DNA of 39,610 nt from Marinobacter sp. (GTDB lineage Bacteria; Pseudomonadota; Gammaproteobacteria; Pseudomonadales; Oleiphilaceae). The notes under the pieces were generated by a model that saw nothing but the letters and a program-made list of their open reading frames with translations, made no database searches and was not told the DNA's origin. This document shows, in pieces, positions 8,306 to 19,568 of this stretch. Numbering within the stretch: the first letter of the stretch is position 1; each line of letters begins with the position of its first letter. The stretch is from positions 1 to 39,610 of the forward strand of contig JAGPVT010000190.1 of NCBI GenBank assembly GCA_018066865.1, given 5' to 3'. A program made the position numbers and the translations under genes.

Positions 8306-9399
8306 TGATACGCCGGTGCGTTGTTTTCTCGCTGATGCTTGCTGTACTGGCGGCGCCTGTGATGGCAGACCGCCTGAAGGATCTGGCGCGAATCAAAGGT
8401 GTGCGTAATAACCAGCTTGTGGGCTACGGCCTGGTGGTGGGTCTGGATGGTACGGGCGACAAGACACCGTTCACTAATCAGACGTTCCGAAACATGATGA
8501 CCCAGTTCGGTATCACACTGCCAGACGGCGTGAACCCGAAACTCGCTAACGTGGCGGCGGTAACCGTAAGTGCCACCCTGCCGCCGTTTGCCAAGGCGGG
8601 CCAGGAAATAGACATTACGGTCTCATCTATAGGTAACTCAGATAGCCTGCGAGGCGGCACGCTGCTGATGGCACCTCTCAAAGGTGCTGACGGTAACGTT
8701 TATGCCATGGCGCAGGGCAGCCTTGTAGTAGGCGGGTTCGGTGCCGAGGGGTTGGATGGTTCACGTATCACCGTGAACGTTCCCAGTGTTGGCCGTATCC
8801 CGAATGGCGCCACCATTGAGCGCGAGATTGTTTCACCCTTTACGCGTGGTGACACGATCACCTTCCACCTGATGCGTCCGGATTTTACAACCGCGCGGCG
8901 TGTGGTGGAGGTAGTCAACGAGCACCTGGGGCCGGAAATGGCCTATGCCCACGATGCGACGTCGGTTTCTGTGCGGGCGCCGCGTGATCCCTCCCAACGG
9001 GTGAGCTTTCTTTCCATTCTGGAAAACCTGGAGGTGGCCCCGGCTCAAGACGCTGCGAAGGTCGTGATCAATAGCCGCACCGGTACCATCGTTATAGGGC
9101 AGAACGTTAAGGTCAGCCCAGCGGCTATTACCCATGGCAACCTTACGGTAACCATTCAGGAGAACCCGGACGTTCAGCAGCCAAATCCGTTTGCCCTAGG
9201 TAACACTGAGGTTGTGCAGGATAGCCAGATTGCTATTACCGAAGAGCCGGCCCGCATGTTCAAGTTCGGACCGGCGGTTACATTGAATGAGATTGTTCAG
9301 GCCGTGAATCAGGTGGGCGCTGCCCCCGGGGATGTCATGGCAGTTCTGGAAGCCCTCAAACAGGCTGGCGCTTTGCGCGCCGAGCTCATTGTTATCTAG
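8302..9399 (+). CDS. flgI: Flagellar P-ring protein FlgI
   Basis: Periplasmic P-ring subunit around the rod at the peptidoglycan layer. It has 365 residues with a Sec signal peptide (about residues 1-25, cut after VMA). The mature start [20 protein letters not shown] is highly characteristic, followed by [19 protein letters not shown], then [21 protein letters not shown] and the C-terminal [23 protein letters not shown] 8302 overlaps the flgH stop by 4 nt, a normal coupled start; a GTG at 8290 is also in frame but gives an N-terminus without family support. Confidence 0.95.
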   Translation: MMIRRCVVFSLMLAVLAAPVMADRLKDLARIKGVRNNQLVGYGLVVGLDGTGDKTPFTNQTFRNMMTQFGITLPDGVNPKLANVAAVTVSATLPPFAKAGQEIDITVSSIGNSDSLRGGTLLMAPLKGADGNVYAMAQGSLVVGGFGAEGLDGSRITVNVPSVGRIPNGATIEREIVSPFTRGDTITFHLMRPDFTTARRVVEVVNEHLGPEMAYAHDATSVSVRAPRDPSQRVSFLSILENLEVAPAQDAAKVVINSRTGTIVIGQNVKVSPAAITHGNLTVTIQENPDVQQPNPFALGNTEVVQDSQIAITEEPARMFKFGPAVTLNEIVQAVNQVGAAPGDVMAVLEALKQAGALRAELIVI

Positions 9400-9404
9400 G
9401 TGAC

Positions 9405-10391
9405 ATGATGCAGGACTATCAGCTTCAACAAGCCAGGGTATACACAGATTTCAGCGGGCTCAATGCACTGAAAAACGGTGCCCGGGAAGATGAGCAGGCA
9501 GCGCTTGAAGAAGTTGCACGCCAGTTTGAAAGCATCTTTCTGTCTGAAATGCTGAAGTCCATGCGCAAAGCCGGAGATGTGTTTGCTGAGGGCAACTACC
9601 TGAACAGCAGCCAGTCAGAATTCTACCGCGACATGTTCGACAGCCAGATGAGTCTTACCATGGCCGGTGGGCAGGGGACCGGGCTTGCTGAAGCTCTGGT
9701 ACGGCAGTTGGGTAAGGATATTCCCGGAGCCAATAAAGAGGGCGCTCCGCTGGCGTCTCACAAAACTGCTCTGGCAGATTATGACCGCAGTTTACCGCCG
9801 ATTTCGCCCCGGTTGCCGGAGCGGATTGAAGCCGTTAGCGAGGTCGCCGCCGCAGAAAGCTCAACGCCTGCCGTTGAAGCCAGTGCGCTGCCGGAGCAGT
9901 TCGAATCTCCTGAGCATTTTGTACGCACGCTGCTGCCGGTTGCCGAGAGTATCTCCGCAGACACCGGGATTAGCCCCCAGTTGATGGTTGCGCAAGCTGC
10001 CCTGGAAACAGGTTGGGGTCGACACATGATCCAGGGCGATGGCAGCCAGCCTAGCTATAACCTTTTCGGCATCAAGGCCGACAGCCGCTGGCAAGGCGAC
10101 GCGGTGACCATCACCACGACTGAATTCCGTGAGGGTGTTCCGATGAAAGAGCGTGCGGATTTCCGGGCCTACCCGGATTATGAATCGAGTTTTCGGGACT
10201 ATGTGGCGTTTCTGGAATCGAACCCGCGGTATCGGGACGTGCTCGCCAGCGCTGATCAACCAGACGTTTTCGCCAGAAAGCTGCAGGAAGCTGGTTATGC
10301 CACAGATCCCCAGTATGGCGATAAGATCAACCGGATTATGAACCGTGATTCGCTGATGACACTTTCAATGGATAACGGAGCCGGGGAGTAA
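9405..10391 (+). CDS. flgJ: Flagellar rod-cap protein and peptidoglycan hydrolase FlgJ
   Basis: Dual-domain FlgJ: the N-terminal half caps and scaffolds the growing rod, and the C-terminal half cuts peptidoglycan to let the rod through. It has 328 residues (E. coli 313). The rod-cap domain carries RQFESIFLSEMLKSMRKAGD (about residues 39-58). A linker rich in Ala, Glu and Ser covers about 110-165. The GH73 glucosaminidase domain begins near 170, with MVAQAALETGWG placing the catalytic Glu at E201 and YNLFGIKA following. Two adjacent ATGs (9405, 9408) are possible. It starts 5 bp after flgI. Confidence 0.95.
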   Translation: MMQDYQLQQARVYTDFSGLNALKNGAREDEQAALEEVARQFESIFLSEMLKSMRKAGDVFAEGNYLNSSQSEFYRDMFDSQMSLTMAGGQGTGLAEALVRQLGKDIPGANKEGAPLASHKTALADYDRSLPPISPRLPERIEAVSEVAAAESSTPAVEASALPEQFESPEHFVRTLLPVAESISADTGISPQLMVAQAALETGWGRHMIQGDGSQPSYNLFGIKADSRWQGDAVTITTTEFREGVPMKERADFRAYPDYESSFRDYVAFLESNPRYRDVLASADQPDVFARKLQEAGYATDPQYGDKINRIMNRDSLMTLSMDNGAGE

Positions 10392-10396
10392 ACATT

Positions 10397-12436
10397 ATGG
10401 CAGGACTGATAGGAATTGGTCTGACCGGTATCCTCAGCCAGCAGAGTGCTCTGAATACCACAGCCAACAACATTACCAATGCGAATACGCCAGGTTACAG
10501 CCGGCAGGAAGTGGTGTTCGAGACCCAGCAAGGCCAACGCACGGGTGCCGGGACGATTGGCAAAGGCGTCAGTGTTGTAGACATCCGCAGGTTGGCGAAT
10601 GAGTACCTTGTGCAGCAGGTGCGTGAGGACAGCACCCTGACTGGCGAGCAGCAAGCCCTGAACTCCGAACTGAACCGGTTGGATAACCTGTTGGGTGGCG
10701 AATCCACGGGTTTGAACAATGCGTTAAACAATTTTTTTGCGAGCCTGCAAAATGCCGCAGAGGATCCGGCCTCTTTGCCGCAGCGCCAGTTGGTGCTGAG
10801 CGAAGCACAACAGGTGGTCAACCGGTTTCAGGCGCTGAGCCAGGAGTTTATTCAGCAGCGTGAATCGGTGAAGACGCAAATGCAGCAGGGCGTTAAAGAC
10901 GCCAACACACTGTTGAAAAGCATCGCGGATCTGAACCTGGCCATCTCTGAATCCCCGGGTCTGGCTCAGGGCAGAATGCCGAACGAGTTGTTGGATCAGC
11001 GGGATGAAAAACTGCGCCAGCTCGCCGAACTGGTCAACATACGGGTAACAGAAACCGAAGGCAGCCAGGTAAACGTTTCGCTTTCTAACGGCCTGTCTTT
11101 GGTTGTGGGAAATAATGCTGCGCAGTTCGGCACCCGGGACAACGCGGAAGACCCCACTCGGCTGGAATTTACGCTCACAAATGGTGGGCGCACGCTCAAT
11201 ATTGACGAACAGATCAGCGGTGGAAAGCTTGGCGGGCTGAGGCGCTTTGATAATGAGGCGCTGAAGCCGGCGTTTGATGAGTTGGGGCGGATCGCCATAG
11301 GCGTTGCGGCCAGCATGAACGACCAGCACGAAATCGGTATGGACCTTGAAGGCGATCTGGGTGGGCTGTTTTTTAACGACGTTAACGACTTGGCGGTTCA
11401 GAGAAGCCGTGTTGTTGCGAATGCCAACAATCAGTTACCAAGAGACGGCCAGCTGGCGGTCGAAATTACCGACAGCACCAAATTACCGGCCGGAAGCTGG
11501 ACGCTGCAGTTTAGCGGAGATGGGCGCAATTTTGAGCTTATCGACAAGGCCTCCGGAAAGATTGTAAATCAGGGCCGCTTGCCGGACCCGGTTCAATCTG
11601 AAATCACCATGCCCGGGTTCAATATCCGGGTAGAAGGTGGAACCTTCAATGCTGGTGACAAGTATCTGATTCAGCCCAGCCGCAACGCAGCAGAATCAAT
11701 TGGCCTGCAGGTTAACCGTGAAGAGGATCTGGCGTTTGCCAGCCCGATACGGGCCACCACTGGTGATCAGAATGTGGGCACCGGCAAAATCGATCAGGGC
11801 ACCATGCTGAATGTGCGCAGCCCGTTTACCGGTTCTTTGTTGCCGGGGTTTCAGACTGCAGGTGAATTGGCTAACGGGCCTTTGACAATCTCTTTTGCGG
11901 CGGGCGGCCCAACGGGCATGACCTTTACCGTGACCGGGCCACCGCCGGCGAGCGCCACGGTAGGCACGGCTAACCAGCCCTATGAAGCCGGCAAGATCAA
12001 TACGGTGTTCAGCAACGACCCCGCTGCGGGCGCTGATTATCAGGGCTTTCAGTTCAAGCTGACCGGTCAGCCGGCAACCGGCGATACCTTTGAGATTGCC
12101 TACAACAGCAACGGTGTTTCAGATAACCGCAACGCCGAACTGCTGGCTGCATTGGGTACCGCCAATACACTGAATGGCAAAAGCCAGAGCTTCACCGAAG
12201 GCTATGCCGGACTGGTGGAAGACATCGGCGTAAAAACCCGTCAAAGCCAGTTCGATCTGGAGGCGGGTAAAACTCTGCTGGAGCAATCAACTGGCCAACG
12301 GGAATCGGTTTCCGGTGTAAACCTTGATGAGGAAGCCGGCAGGCTGATTCAGTACCAGGCCGCCTATAACGCCTCGGCACAAGTTATTTCGGTGGCCCAG
12401 GATTTGTTTAATACGCTGTTGCAGACTTTTCGGTAA
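10397..12436 (+). CDS. flgK: Flagellar hook-filament junction protein FlgK (HAP1)
   Basis: First junction protein between hook and filament. It has 679 residues, close to P. aeruginosa FlgK (about 683) and longer than E. coli (547) because of a larger exposed middle. The N-terminus GLIGIGLTGILSQQSALNTT, then NNITNANTPGYSRQEVVFE, is typical, as is the coiled segment at about residues 130-215. The C-terminus SGVNLDEEAGRLIQYQAAYN, followed by ASAQVISVAQDLFNTLL, is the signature of the family. It starts 5 bp after flgJ with GGGGAG just upstream. Confidence 0.95.
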   Translation: MAGLIGIGLTGILSQQSALNTTANNITNANTPGYSRQEVVFETQQGQRTGAGTIGKGVSVVDIRRLANEYLVQQVREDSTLTGEQQALNSELNRLDNLLGGESTGLNNALNNFFASLQNAAEDPASLPQRQLVLSEAQQVVNRFQALSQEFIQQRESVKTQMQQGVKDANTLLKSIADLNLAISESPGLAQGRMPNELLDQRDEKLRQLAELVNIRVTETEGSQVNVSLSNGLSLVVGNNAAQFGTRDNAEDPTRLEFTLTNGGRTLNIDEQISGGKLGGLRRFDNEALKPAFDELGRIAIGVAASMNDQHEIGMDLEGDLGGLFFNDVNDLAVQRSRVVANANNQLPRDGQLAVEITDSTKLPAGSWTLQFSGDGRNFELIDKASGKIVNQGRLPDPVQSEITMPGFNIRVEGGTFNAGDKYLIQPSRNAAESIGLQVNREEDLAFASPIRATTGDQNVGTGKIDQGTMLNVRSPFTGSLLPGFQTAGELANGPLTISFAAGGPTGMTFTVTGPPPASATVGTANQPYEAGKINTVFSNDPAAGADYQGFQFKLTGQPATGDTFEIAYNSNGVSDNRNAELLAALGTANTLNGKSQSFTEGYAGLVEDIGVKTRQSQFDLEAGKTLLEQSTGQRESVSGVNLDEEAGRLIQYQAAYNASAQVISVAQDLFNTLLQTFR

Positions 12437-12454
12437 CAGATGAGGTGATGTGAC

Positions 12455-13696
12455 ATGATCAGAATTTCATCACAGCAGGTATTCTCGAGTGGTATTAACC
12501 GTTTGCAGGAGCTGAACAGTAATCTGAACAGCACGCAGCAACAGATATCCACGGGCAAGCGAGTGAACAAGCCTTCCGATGATCCGGTGGCTGCGGCCCG
12601 TATTTTGAAGCTTGATCAGGAATTGTCGCGGGTTAAAACCTATGAGCGCAACGTCAACCTTGCGGACAACCGGCTCAAGCAAGAGGAGAGCGCTCTTGCA
12701 AGCTCGATCGACGTGATTCAGCGGATCCGTGAACTGACTGTTCAGGCAGGTAATGGGTCTTTGTCGCCCAATGATCGGCGTTCGATTTCTTCAGAAATGA
12801 AAGAGAGGCTAGGGCAGCTCGCCAATATCGCAAACACCCGGGATACTTCTGGTGAGTATATTTTCAGTGGTTTTCAGGGCTCGGTTCAGGCTTTCCAGCA
12901 GAACGATGAAGGAAAGTACGTCTACCAGGGCGACGAGGGCCAGCGGGTTTTGGAAATTGACGATGGCGTTACCGTACCCATCAGCGATAACGGCAAAGGG
13001 ATTTTTGTTAATGTTCCGGCAGCTGTTGTGGGCGAGCACGTTGGCCCAACAAGCGGGACATTTATTTCAGGAGTGAATGTGGTCAACGAGGCCGCATTGA
13101 CCGGGGCCTTTCCGGGATCGTTTCCAAATGACATAACTCTTCAGGTGGATAACAGCACCCCGCCGCAAGTTCTGGCATTCAATAGTAACAATCCGACAGT
13201 AACTTTCCCTGTCAGCCCTTCGGATTATCAAAGTGGAGAAGCCTTTGTTGTTGCGGGCATTGAAGCGAGTATTACCGGTGCTGTTCCTGGTGCGGCTCCC
13301 ATCCCGGATAGCTATACATTGAAAATCAATGAGAAACAATCCGTTTTCGGCACCATCGAAAACCTGATTGCCGGGCTTGAATCTCTCGACAAGAGCTCGC
13401 CCGAAGGCAATGCCGGTTACGATGATTTGATCGCGCAGTCGTTGGCTAATCTCGACAACGCCCAGGAGAGCATTGTTCTCAAACAGACCGCGCTTGGCGG
13501 GCGTATGAATGCAGTGGAATCCACCAAGAGCTTTCTTGCAGATTCTTCCGTTTATACCAACGAAATCCGCTCTCAGTTACAGGATGTAGACTACGCGGAA
13601 GCGATCAGCAATCTCAGCTTCCAGAGCTTTGTGCTGCAGGCTGCGCAGCAATCGTTTGCCCAGGTTTCCCAGTTGTCGCTATTCGACAGGTTATAA
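12455..13696 (+). CDS. flgL: Flagellar hook-filament junction protein FlgL (HAP3)
   Basis: Second junction protein, a flagellin-like subunit on which the filament grows. It has 413 residues (E. coli 317, P. aeruginosa about 439). The N-terminal flagellin helix is MIRISSQQVFSSGINRLQEL with QQQISTGKRVNKPSDDPVAA. The C-terminal helix has SQLQDVDYAEAISNLSFQ and ends QSFAQVSQLSLFDRL. The middle (about residues 150-300) is the variable domain. GAGGTG lies before the ATG. It is the last gene of the flagellar run; no filament gene follows. Confidence 0.95.
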   Translation: MIRISSQQVFSSGINRLQELNSNLNSTQQQISTGKRVNKPSDDPVAAARILKLDQELSRVKTYERNVNLADNRLKQEESALASSIDVIQRIRELTVQAGNGSLSPNDRRSISSEMKERLGQLANIANTRDTSGEYIFSGFQGSVQAFQQNDEGKYVYQGDEGQRVLEIDDGVTVPISDNGKGIFVNVPAAVVGEHVGPTSGTFISGVNVVNEAALTGAFPGSFPNDITLQVDNSTPPQVLAFNSNNPTVTFPVSPSDYQSGEAFVVAGIEASITGAVPGAAPIPDSYTLKINEKQSVFGTIENLIAGLESLDKSSPEGNAGYDDLIAQSLANLDNAQESIVLKQTALGGRMNAVESTKSFLADSSVYTNEIRSQLQDVDYAEAISNLSFQSFVLQAAQQSFAQVSQLSLFDRL

Positions 13697-13700
13697 ATTC

Positions 13701-13730
13701 CAGGGCTTGCGCGAAAACTCGCGGGTCCTG
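13701..13730 (+). terminator. Weak hairpin after flgL
   Basis: An imperfect stem (CAGG...CGCGA paired with TCGCG...CCTG) starts 4 bp after flgL. No T run follows, so it may act as a weak or Rho-assisted terminator or as an mRNA end stabiliser. It lies just before the tRNA promoter. Confidence 0.3.
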
Positions 13731-13734
13731 TGTA

Positions 13735-13762
13735 TTGCTTTCACGATCAGGCTAAGTATAAT
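13735..13762 (+). promoter_or_regulatory. Sigma-70 promoter of tRNA-Leu
   Basis: TTGCTT (13735-13740), a 16-bp spacer, and a perfect TATAAT (13757-13762). The predicted start, near 13770, gives a leader of about 8 nt before the tRNA. The strong -10 suits a stable RNA gene; queA may be read from the same promoter. Confidence 0.75.
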
Positions 13763-13777
13763 TCCCCTCTCTTCGTT

Positions 13778-13864
13778 GGCGGCGTGGTGGAATTGGTAGA
13801 CACGACGGATTCAAAATCCGTTGCTAGAAATAGTGTGGCGGTTCGAGTCCGCCCGCCGCTACCA
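13778..13864 (+). tRNA. tRNA-Leu (anticodon CAA)
   Basis: An 87-nt class II tRNA with encoded CCA. The acceptor stem GGCGGCG (13778-13784) pairs with CGCCGCT. The D-arm core is GTGGAATTGGTAGACAC. The anticodon stem ACGGA/TCCGT encloses the loop TTCAAAA, with anticodon CAA at 13812-13814 reading UUG. A long variable arm (TTGCTAGAAATAGTGT region) and a T-arm GGCGG-TTCGAGT-CCGCC complete it. The long variable arm and the anticodon identify leucine. Confidence 0.97.
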
Positions 13865-13905
13865 CATAAAAGTCGCATAGTGCGGCGTCTTGAACAGCCC
13901 GGTCC

Positions 13906-16154
<2,249 letters not shown>

Positions 16155-16181
16155 CCAATTTTATTTAATCAACGGAGAGTT

Positions 16182-16550
16182 TTGATGAAATCAGTCAAGT
16201 TGTTTCTGGTCGGCCTTATGGCAATGATGCCCGCACTGGCAATGGCCCAGGCAGCTCCTGCTGGAGGTGGCATGGGTGTTATGGGCCAGGTAATCTTCTT
16301 TGCCGGCTTTATTCTGATTTTCTACTTCCTGATCTGGCGTCCGCAATCCAAGCGTGCCAAAGAGCACAAATCACTGATGTCTGGCCTGAATAAAGGTGAT
16401 GAAGTGGTAACGTCCGGTGGAATCGCCGGAAAAATCACCAAGGTCACTGATGATTTCATCGTTGTTGAAATTGCTGACAACGTTGAAGTGAAGGTACAGA
16501 AAGTAGCTGTTGCTGCCGCACTGCCGAAAGGTACGCTCAAAGATATCTGA
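16182..16550 (+). CDS. yajC: Sec translocon accessory protein YajC
   Basis: Small inner-membrane partner of SecDF. It has 122 residues (E. coli 110). A signal-like N-terminal hydrophobic stretch (about 5-24) is followed by the true transmembrane helix VIFFAGFILIFYFLIWRPQ (about residues 37-55), and then the conserved RPQSKRAKEHKSLMSGLNKG and DEVVTSGGIAGKI. CGGAGAG precedes the ATG by 6-7 nt. It sits 27 bp after tgt, the widely conserved tgt-yajC-secD-secF order. Confidence 0.95.
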   Translation: MMKSVKLFLVGLMAMMPALAMAQAAPAGGGMGVMGQVIFFAGFILIFYFLIWRPQSKRAKEHKSLMSGLNKGDEVVTSGGIAGKITKVTDDFIVVEIADNVEVKVQKVAVAAALPKGTLKDI

Positions 16551-16563
16551 GCAAGGACTCTCC

Positions 16564-16620
16564 GGCCGGCCCTGATACCCGCTGGCCTGAACCTTTCTGG
16601 CTGAAACACCAAGGCCGGCC
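16564..16620 (+). repeat. Paired GGCCGGCC motifs in the yajC-secD spacer
   Basis: Two copies of the self-complementary octamer GGCCGGCC lie at 16564-16571 and 16613-16620, 41 nt apart in the 94-bp gap between yajC and secD. They could pair with each other in RNA, making a stem ahead of the secD ribosome site. No T run follows. Function is unknown. Confidence 0.4.
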
Positions 16621-16644
16621 TCCGAGCCGGCTACAAGGGATCCC

Positions 16645-18519
16645 ATGCTGAACAAGTACCCGCTTTGGAAAAACCTGGTTATCCTGGTCGCGATCGCGAT
16701 CGGGTTTATCTACGCTTTACCCAATCTGTTCCCCGATGATTACGCCGTGCAAATCACCGGTGCCCGTAGCAGCACCGAGGTCGATTCTGCCGTGCTCGAG
16801 AGAGCCGTTAAAGCGCTGGAATCGGATGGTATCGAGGTTAAAAGCAGTACGCTTGAGGATCGGGATGCCCTTATACGGTTAACCAGTTCCGATGATCAGC
16901 TACGCGCCCGCCCTGCGGTTCAGGCTGCTCTTGGTAAAGACTATCTTGTTGCGCTTAATATGGCCGCGTCGACGCCGTCCTGGTTGAAGAGTCTGGGTGC
17001 CGGACCGATGAAGCTCGGCCTGGACTTGCGTGGTGGTGTTCACTTTCTGCTGGAAGTGGATATGGATACTGCCGTTGGCCAAAGACTGGAAGCGGTCTCG
17101 GGCCAGATCAAGCAGGAACTCCGTGACGAACGTATTCGCTATCGCGGCGGTGATGTAGAGGGAACGCGGGACATTGTCCTGAGTTTCCGCGATGAAGCAT
17201 CGCGTGCCGAAGCATTTTCTCTGATCAAGCGTCAGTACAACGAGTTTTTGCTGGACGAGAGAACCACTGCAGGTGAGTTTCAGATCGTTCTTACCTTATC
17301 TGAAGGTGAGGTAAGTGCCATTCGGAAGTATGCCCTTGAGCAGAACCTTACGACCATCCGTAATCGTGTAAATGAGCTTGGTGTTGCTGAGCCGTTGGTT
17401 CAGCAGCAGGGTTCTGATCGGATTATTGTTGAGCTTCCGGGTGTTCAGGATACCGCCCAGGCCAAACGGGTTCTTGGCGCCACGGCGAACCTGGAATTCC
17501 GTATGGAAGCGCGTCAGGATGCGGCTGCAAGTGAAACCGAACAGTTCAGCTTCCGCGATGAGCGCCAGCGCACTGCCCGCCTGGAGCGTGAGCTTATTGC
17601 CACCGGTAATAATGTTGCCAATGCACAACAGGCGTTTGACGAGAATGGCCAGCCACAGGTCAGCATTACCATGGACTCTGTGGGCGGCGACCTGATGAAT
17701 CGTGCCACGCGCAACGCCATCGGCCGCCGTATGGCGGTTCTGTTTATCGAATTCCGCACGGAAACCGAGACCAGAATGGTCAACGGCGAGCCGGTGGAAA
17801 CAGAAAAACGGATTGTTGAGAAGGGTATTATCAGCCTTGCGACGGTTCAGTCGGCGCTGGGAAGCAGCTTCCGTATAACCGGGCTCGACTCCATTCCGGA
17901 GGCATCGGAGCTTGCTCTGCTTCTGCGGGCCGGTGCTCTGGCGGCGCCCATGTACTTTGTACAGGAACGCACCATCGGGCCGAGCCTGGGACAGAAAAAC
18001 ATCGACGCCGGCATGATGTCAGTGGCGCTCGGTTTTATTCTTGTTCTTTTGTACATGCTGGTTTACTACCGAGGGTTCGGGGTTGTGGCGAATATCGCTT
18101 TGACCATCAACCTGATGCTTCTTATAGCCTGTATGTCCATTCTCTCAGCTACGCTGACACTGCCGGGTATTGCCGGTATCGTACTAACTGTCGGTATGGC
18201 AGTTGATGCCAACGTCTTGATATTTGAGCGAATCAAAGAAGAGCTTAAATCGGGTGTGTCACCGCAGCTTGCTATCAATGCCGGTTATTCCCGTGCGTTT
18301 GTGTCCATCTTCGATGCCAATATAACCACATTGCTTGTGGCCATTATTCTTTTCGCAATGGGTACCGGCCCGGTGAAAGGTTTCGCGGTGACACTGTGCA
18401 TCGGGATTTTGACGTCGATGTTCTCCGGGCTGATGGTCAGCCGGAGCATTGTCAATATGGTTTATGGCGGCCGCAGGGTCGAGAAACTGTCGATCGGAGG
18501 AAAGCTCGCCAATGTCTGA
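16645..18519 (+). CDS. secD: Protein translocase subunit SecD
   Basis: Inner-membrane RND-family protein that, with SecF, uses the proton gradient to pull proteins out of the Sec channel. It has 624 residues (E. coli 615). TM1 covers about residues 10-27. The periplasmic P1 domain includes KLGLDLRGGVHFLLEVDMDT (about 123-142) and the P4-type segment NRVNELGVAEPLVQQQGSDR. The C-terminal five-helix block starts near 448 with GMMSVALGFILVLLYMLVYY, then GIAGIVLTVGMAVDANVLIF and ERIKEEL. AAGGGA precedes the ATG. Its last 8 nt overlap secF. Confidence 0.96.
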   Translation: MLNKYPLWKNLVILVAIAIGFIYALPNLFPDDYAVQITGARSSTEVDSAVLERAVKALESDGIEVKSSTLEDRDALIRLTSSDDQLRARPAVQAALGKDYLVALNMAASTPSWLKSLGAGPMKLGLDLRGGVHFLLEVDMDTAVGQRLEAVSGQIKQELRDERIRYRGGDVEGTRDIVLSFRDEASRAEAFSLIKRQYNEFLLDERTTAGEFQIVLTLSEGEVSAIRKYALEQNLTTIRNRVNELGVAEPLVQQQGSDRIIVELPGVQDTAQAKRVLGATANLEFRMEARQDAAASETEQFSFRDERQRTARLERELIATGNNVANAQQAFDENGQPQVSITMDSVGGDLMNRATRNAIGRRMAVLFIEFRTETETRMVNGEPVETEKRIVEKGIISLATVQSALGSSFRITGLDSIPEASELALLLRAGALAAPMYFVQERTIGPSLGQKNIDAGMMSVALGFILVLLYMLVYYRGFGVVANIALTINLMLLIACMSILSATLTLPGIAGIVLTVGMAVDANVLIFERIKEELKSGVSPQLAINAGYSRAFVSIFDANITTLLVAIILFAMGTGPVKGFAVTLCIGILTSMFSGLMVSRSIVNMVYGGRRVEKLSIGGKLANV

Positions 18520-19465
18520 TGATCAAAAGAAACCGTTTGATTTTATGGGGTTCCGGAAGATTGCTTCCGCAATATCCATTTTTTTGGTGGTCGCATCTAT
18601 TGCACTTCTGGGAATCCGTGGCCTTAACTTTGGCATGGACTTTACCGGCGGCACGTCCGTTGAGCTTGAATATGCGCAGGCGCCGCAACTGGATCAGGTG
18701 CGTTCCAGGTTGACGGAGGCGGGGTACGATCAGTTTGTGGTGCAGAACTTTGGCGCCGATACGATTGTTCTGGTGCGCTTGTCGGAAGCGGGCAATGATC
18801 AACTGGCCCAGGAGATCACCGGTGTTCTTGAGGCAAGCGGAGACGAGCTGAAGCTGATAAGTTCCGAGTTTGTGGGATCGCAGGTCGGCGACGAGCTTAA
18901 AGAGGAGAGTGGTCTTGGGCTGCTGCTCGCGCTGGTGGTTGTGCTCATCTATGTGGGTATGCGCTTCCAGTTCAAGTTTGGTATTGCGTCCGTGGTGCCT
19001 TTGGCTCACGACGTGATTATCGTTCTCGGGCTTTTTGCCTTGTTCCAGTGGACATTCGATCTGACGGTTCTGGCTGCCTTGTTGGCCGTTATCGGCTACT
19101 CGCTGAACGACACCATCGTTGTGGCTGACCGTATCCGTGAGAATTTCCGTAAAATGCGGGTGGGCGACTCTTGGGATATTATCAATGAGTCTATCCACCA
19201 GACCATTGCACGGACCATAAATACCTCGGGTACGACACTGGTGGTTTTGCTGGCTCTGTACTTTTTGGGTGGTGAGGCGATCAACAACTTTGCTCTCGCA
19301 TTGATTATCGGCGTTGTGGTGGGTACCTACTCGTCTATCTATGTATCCGCCAATCTGTTGATGGTGATGGGTGTTTCCCGTGAGGATCTGATGGTTCCCG
19401 CGAAAGAGGGTGCAGCAGACTCCGAAGAGGATGAGCAGCCACCGGAATGGCTTAATCGTATGTGA
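18512..19465 (+). CDS. secF: Protein translocase subunit SecF
   Basis: Partner of SecD. From ATG 18512 it has 317 residues (E. coli 323). It shows TM1 at about residues 19-38, GLNFGMDFTGGTSVELEY (about 38-55), the periplasmic domain, and the C-terminal helices with VVPLAHDVIIVLGLFALFQW and VIGYSLNDTIVVADRIREN. The open frame reaches upstream to 18449, but CGGAGG at 18495-18500 and the canonical 8-nt overlap with secD fix the start at 18512. Its C-terminus is acidic (SEEDEQPPEW). A strong terminator follows. Confidence 0.95.
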   Translation: MSDDQKKPFDFMGFRKIASAISIFLVVASIALLGIRGLNFGMDFTGGTSVELEYAQAPQLDQVRSRLTEAGYDQFVVQNFGADTIVLVRLSEAGNDQLAQEITGVLEASGDELKLISSEFVGSQVGDELKEESGLGLLLALVVVLIYVGMRFQFKFGIASVVPLAHDVIIVLGLFALFQWTFDLTVLAALLAVIGYSLNDTIVVADRIRENFRKMRVGDSWDIINESIHQTIARTINTSGTTLVVLLALYFLGGEAINNFALALIIGVVVGTYSSIYVSANLLMVMGVSREDLMVPAKEGAADSEEDEQPPEWLNRM

Positions 19466-19485
19466 TGCTGTACCGGGGTTAATCT

Positions 19486-19536
19486 CCGGGCACAAAAAAA
19501 CCGCCACTTTCCAGTTGGCGGTTTTTTTGTGCCCGG
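19486..19536. terminator. Bidirectional intrinsic terminator between secF and suhB
   Basis: CCGGGCACAAAAAAACCGCCA (19486-19506) and its exact complement at 19516-19536 form a long perfect stem around a 9-nt loop. The inner GC-rich stem is CCGCCA/TGGCGG. The flanking A7 and T7 tracts give a U-run on either strand, so it ends both secF and the converging suhB transcript. Confidence 0.95.
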
Positions 19537-19568
19537 AATCAAGCTTCGGCTAGAACCGGGTGTTCCAT

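Noticed and set aside
13697..13734. A strong terminator separating flgL from the tRNA
   Set aside because: The hairpin is imperfect and has no T run, so only a weak hairpin is reported.
18452..19507. A 351-codon open frame on the minus strand opposite secF
   Set aside because: It lies wholly against a certain gene, has no recognisable domain, a His/Gln/Asn-rich antisense composition and no ribosome site. Similar antisense frames over cysE, iscS, ispG and der are also shadows.
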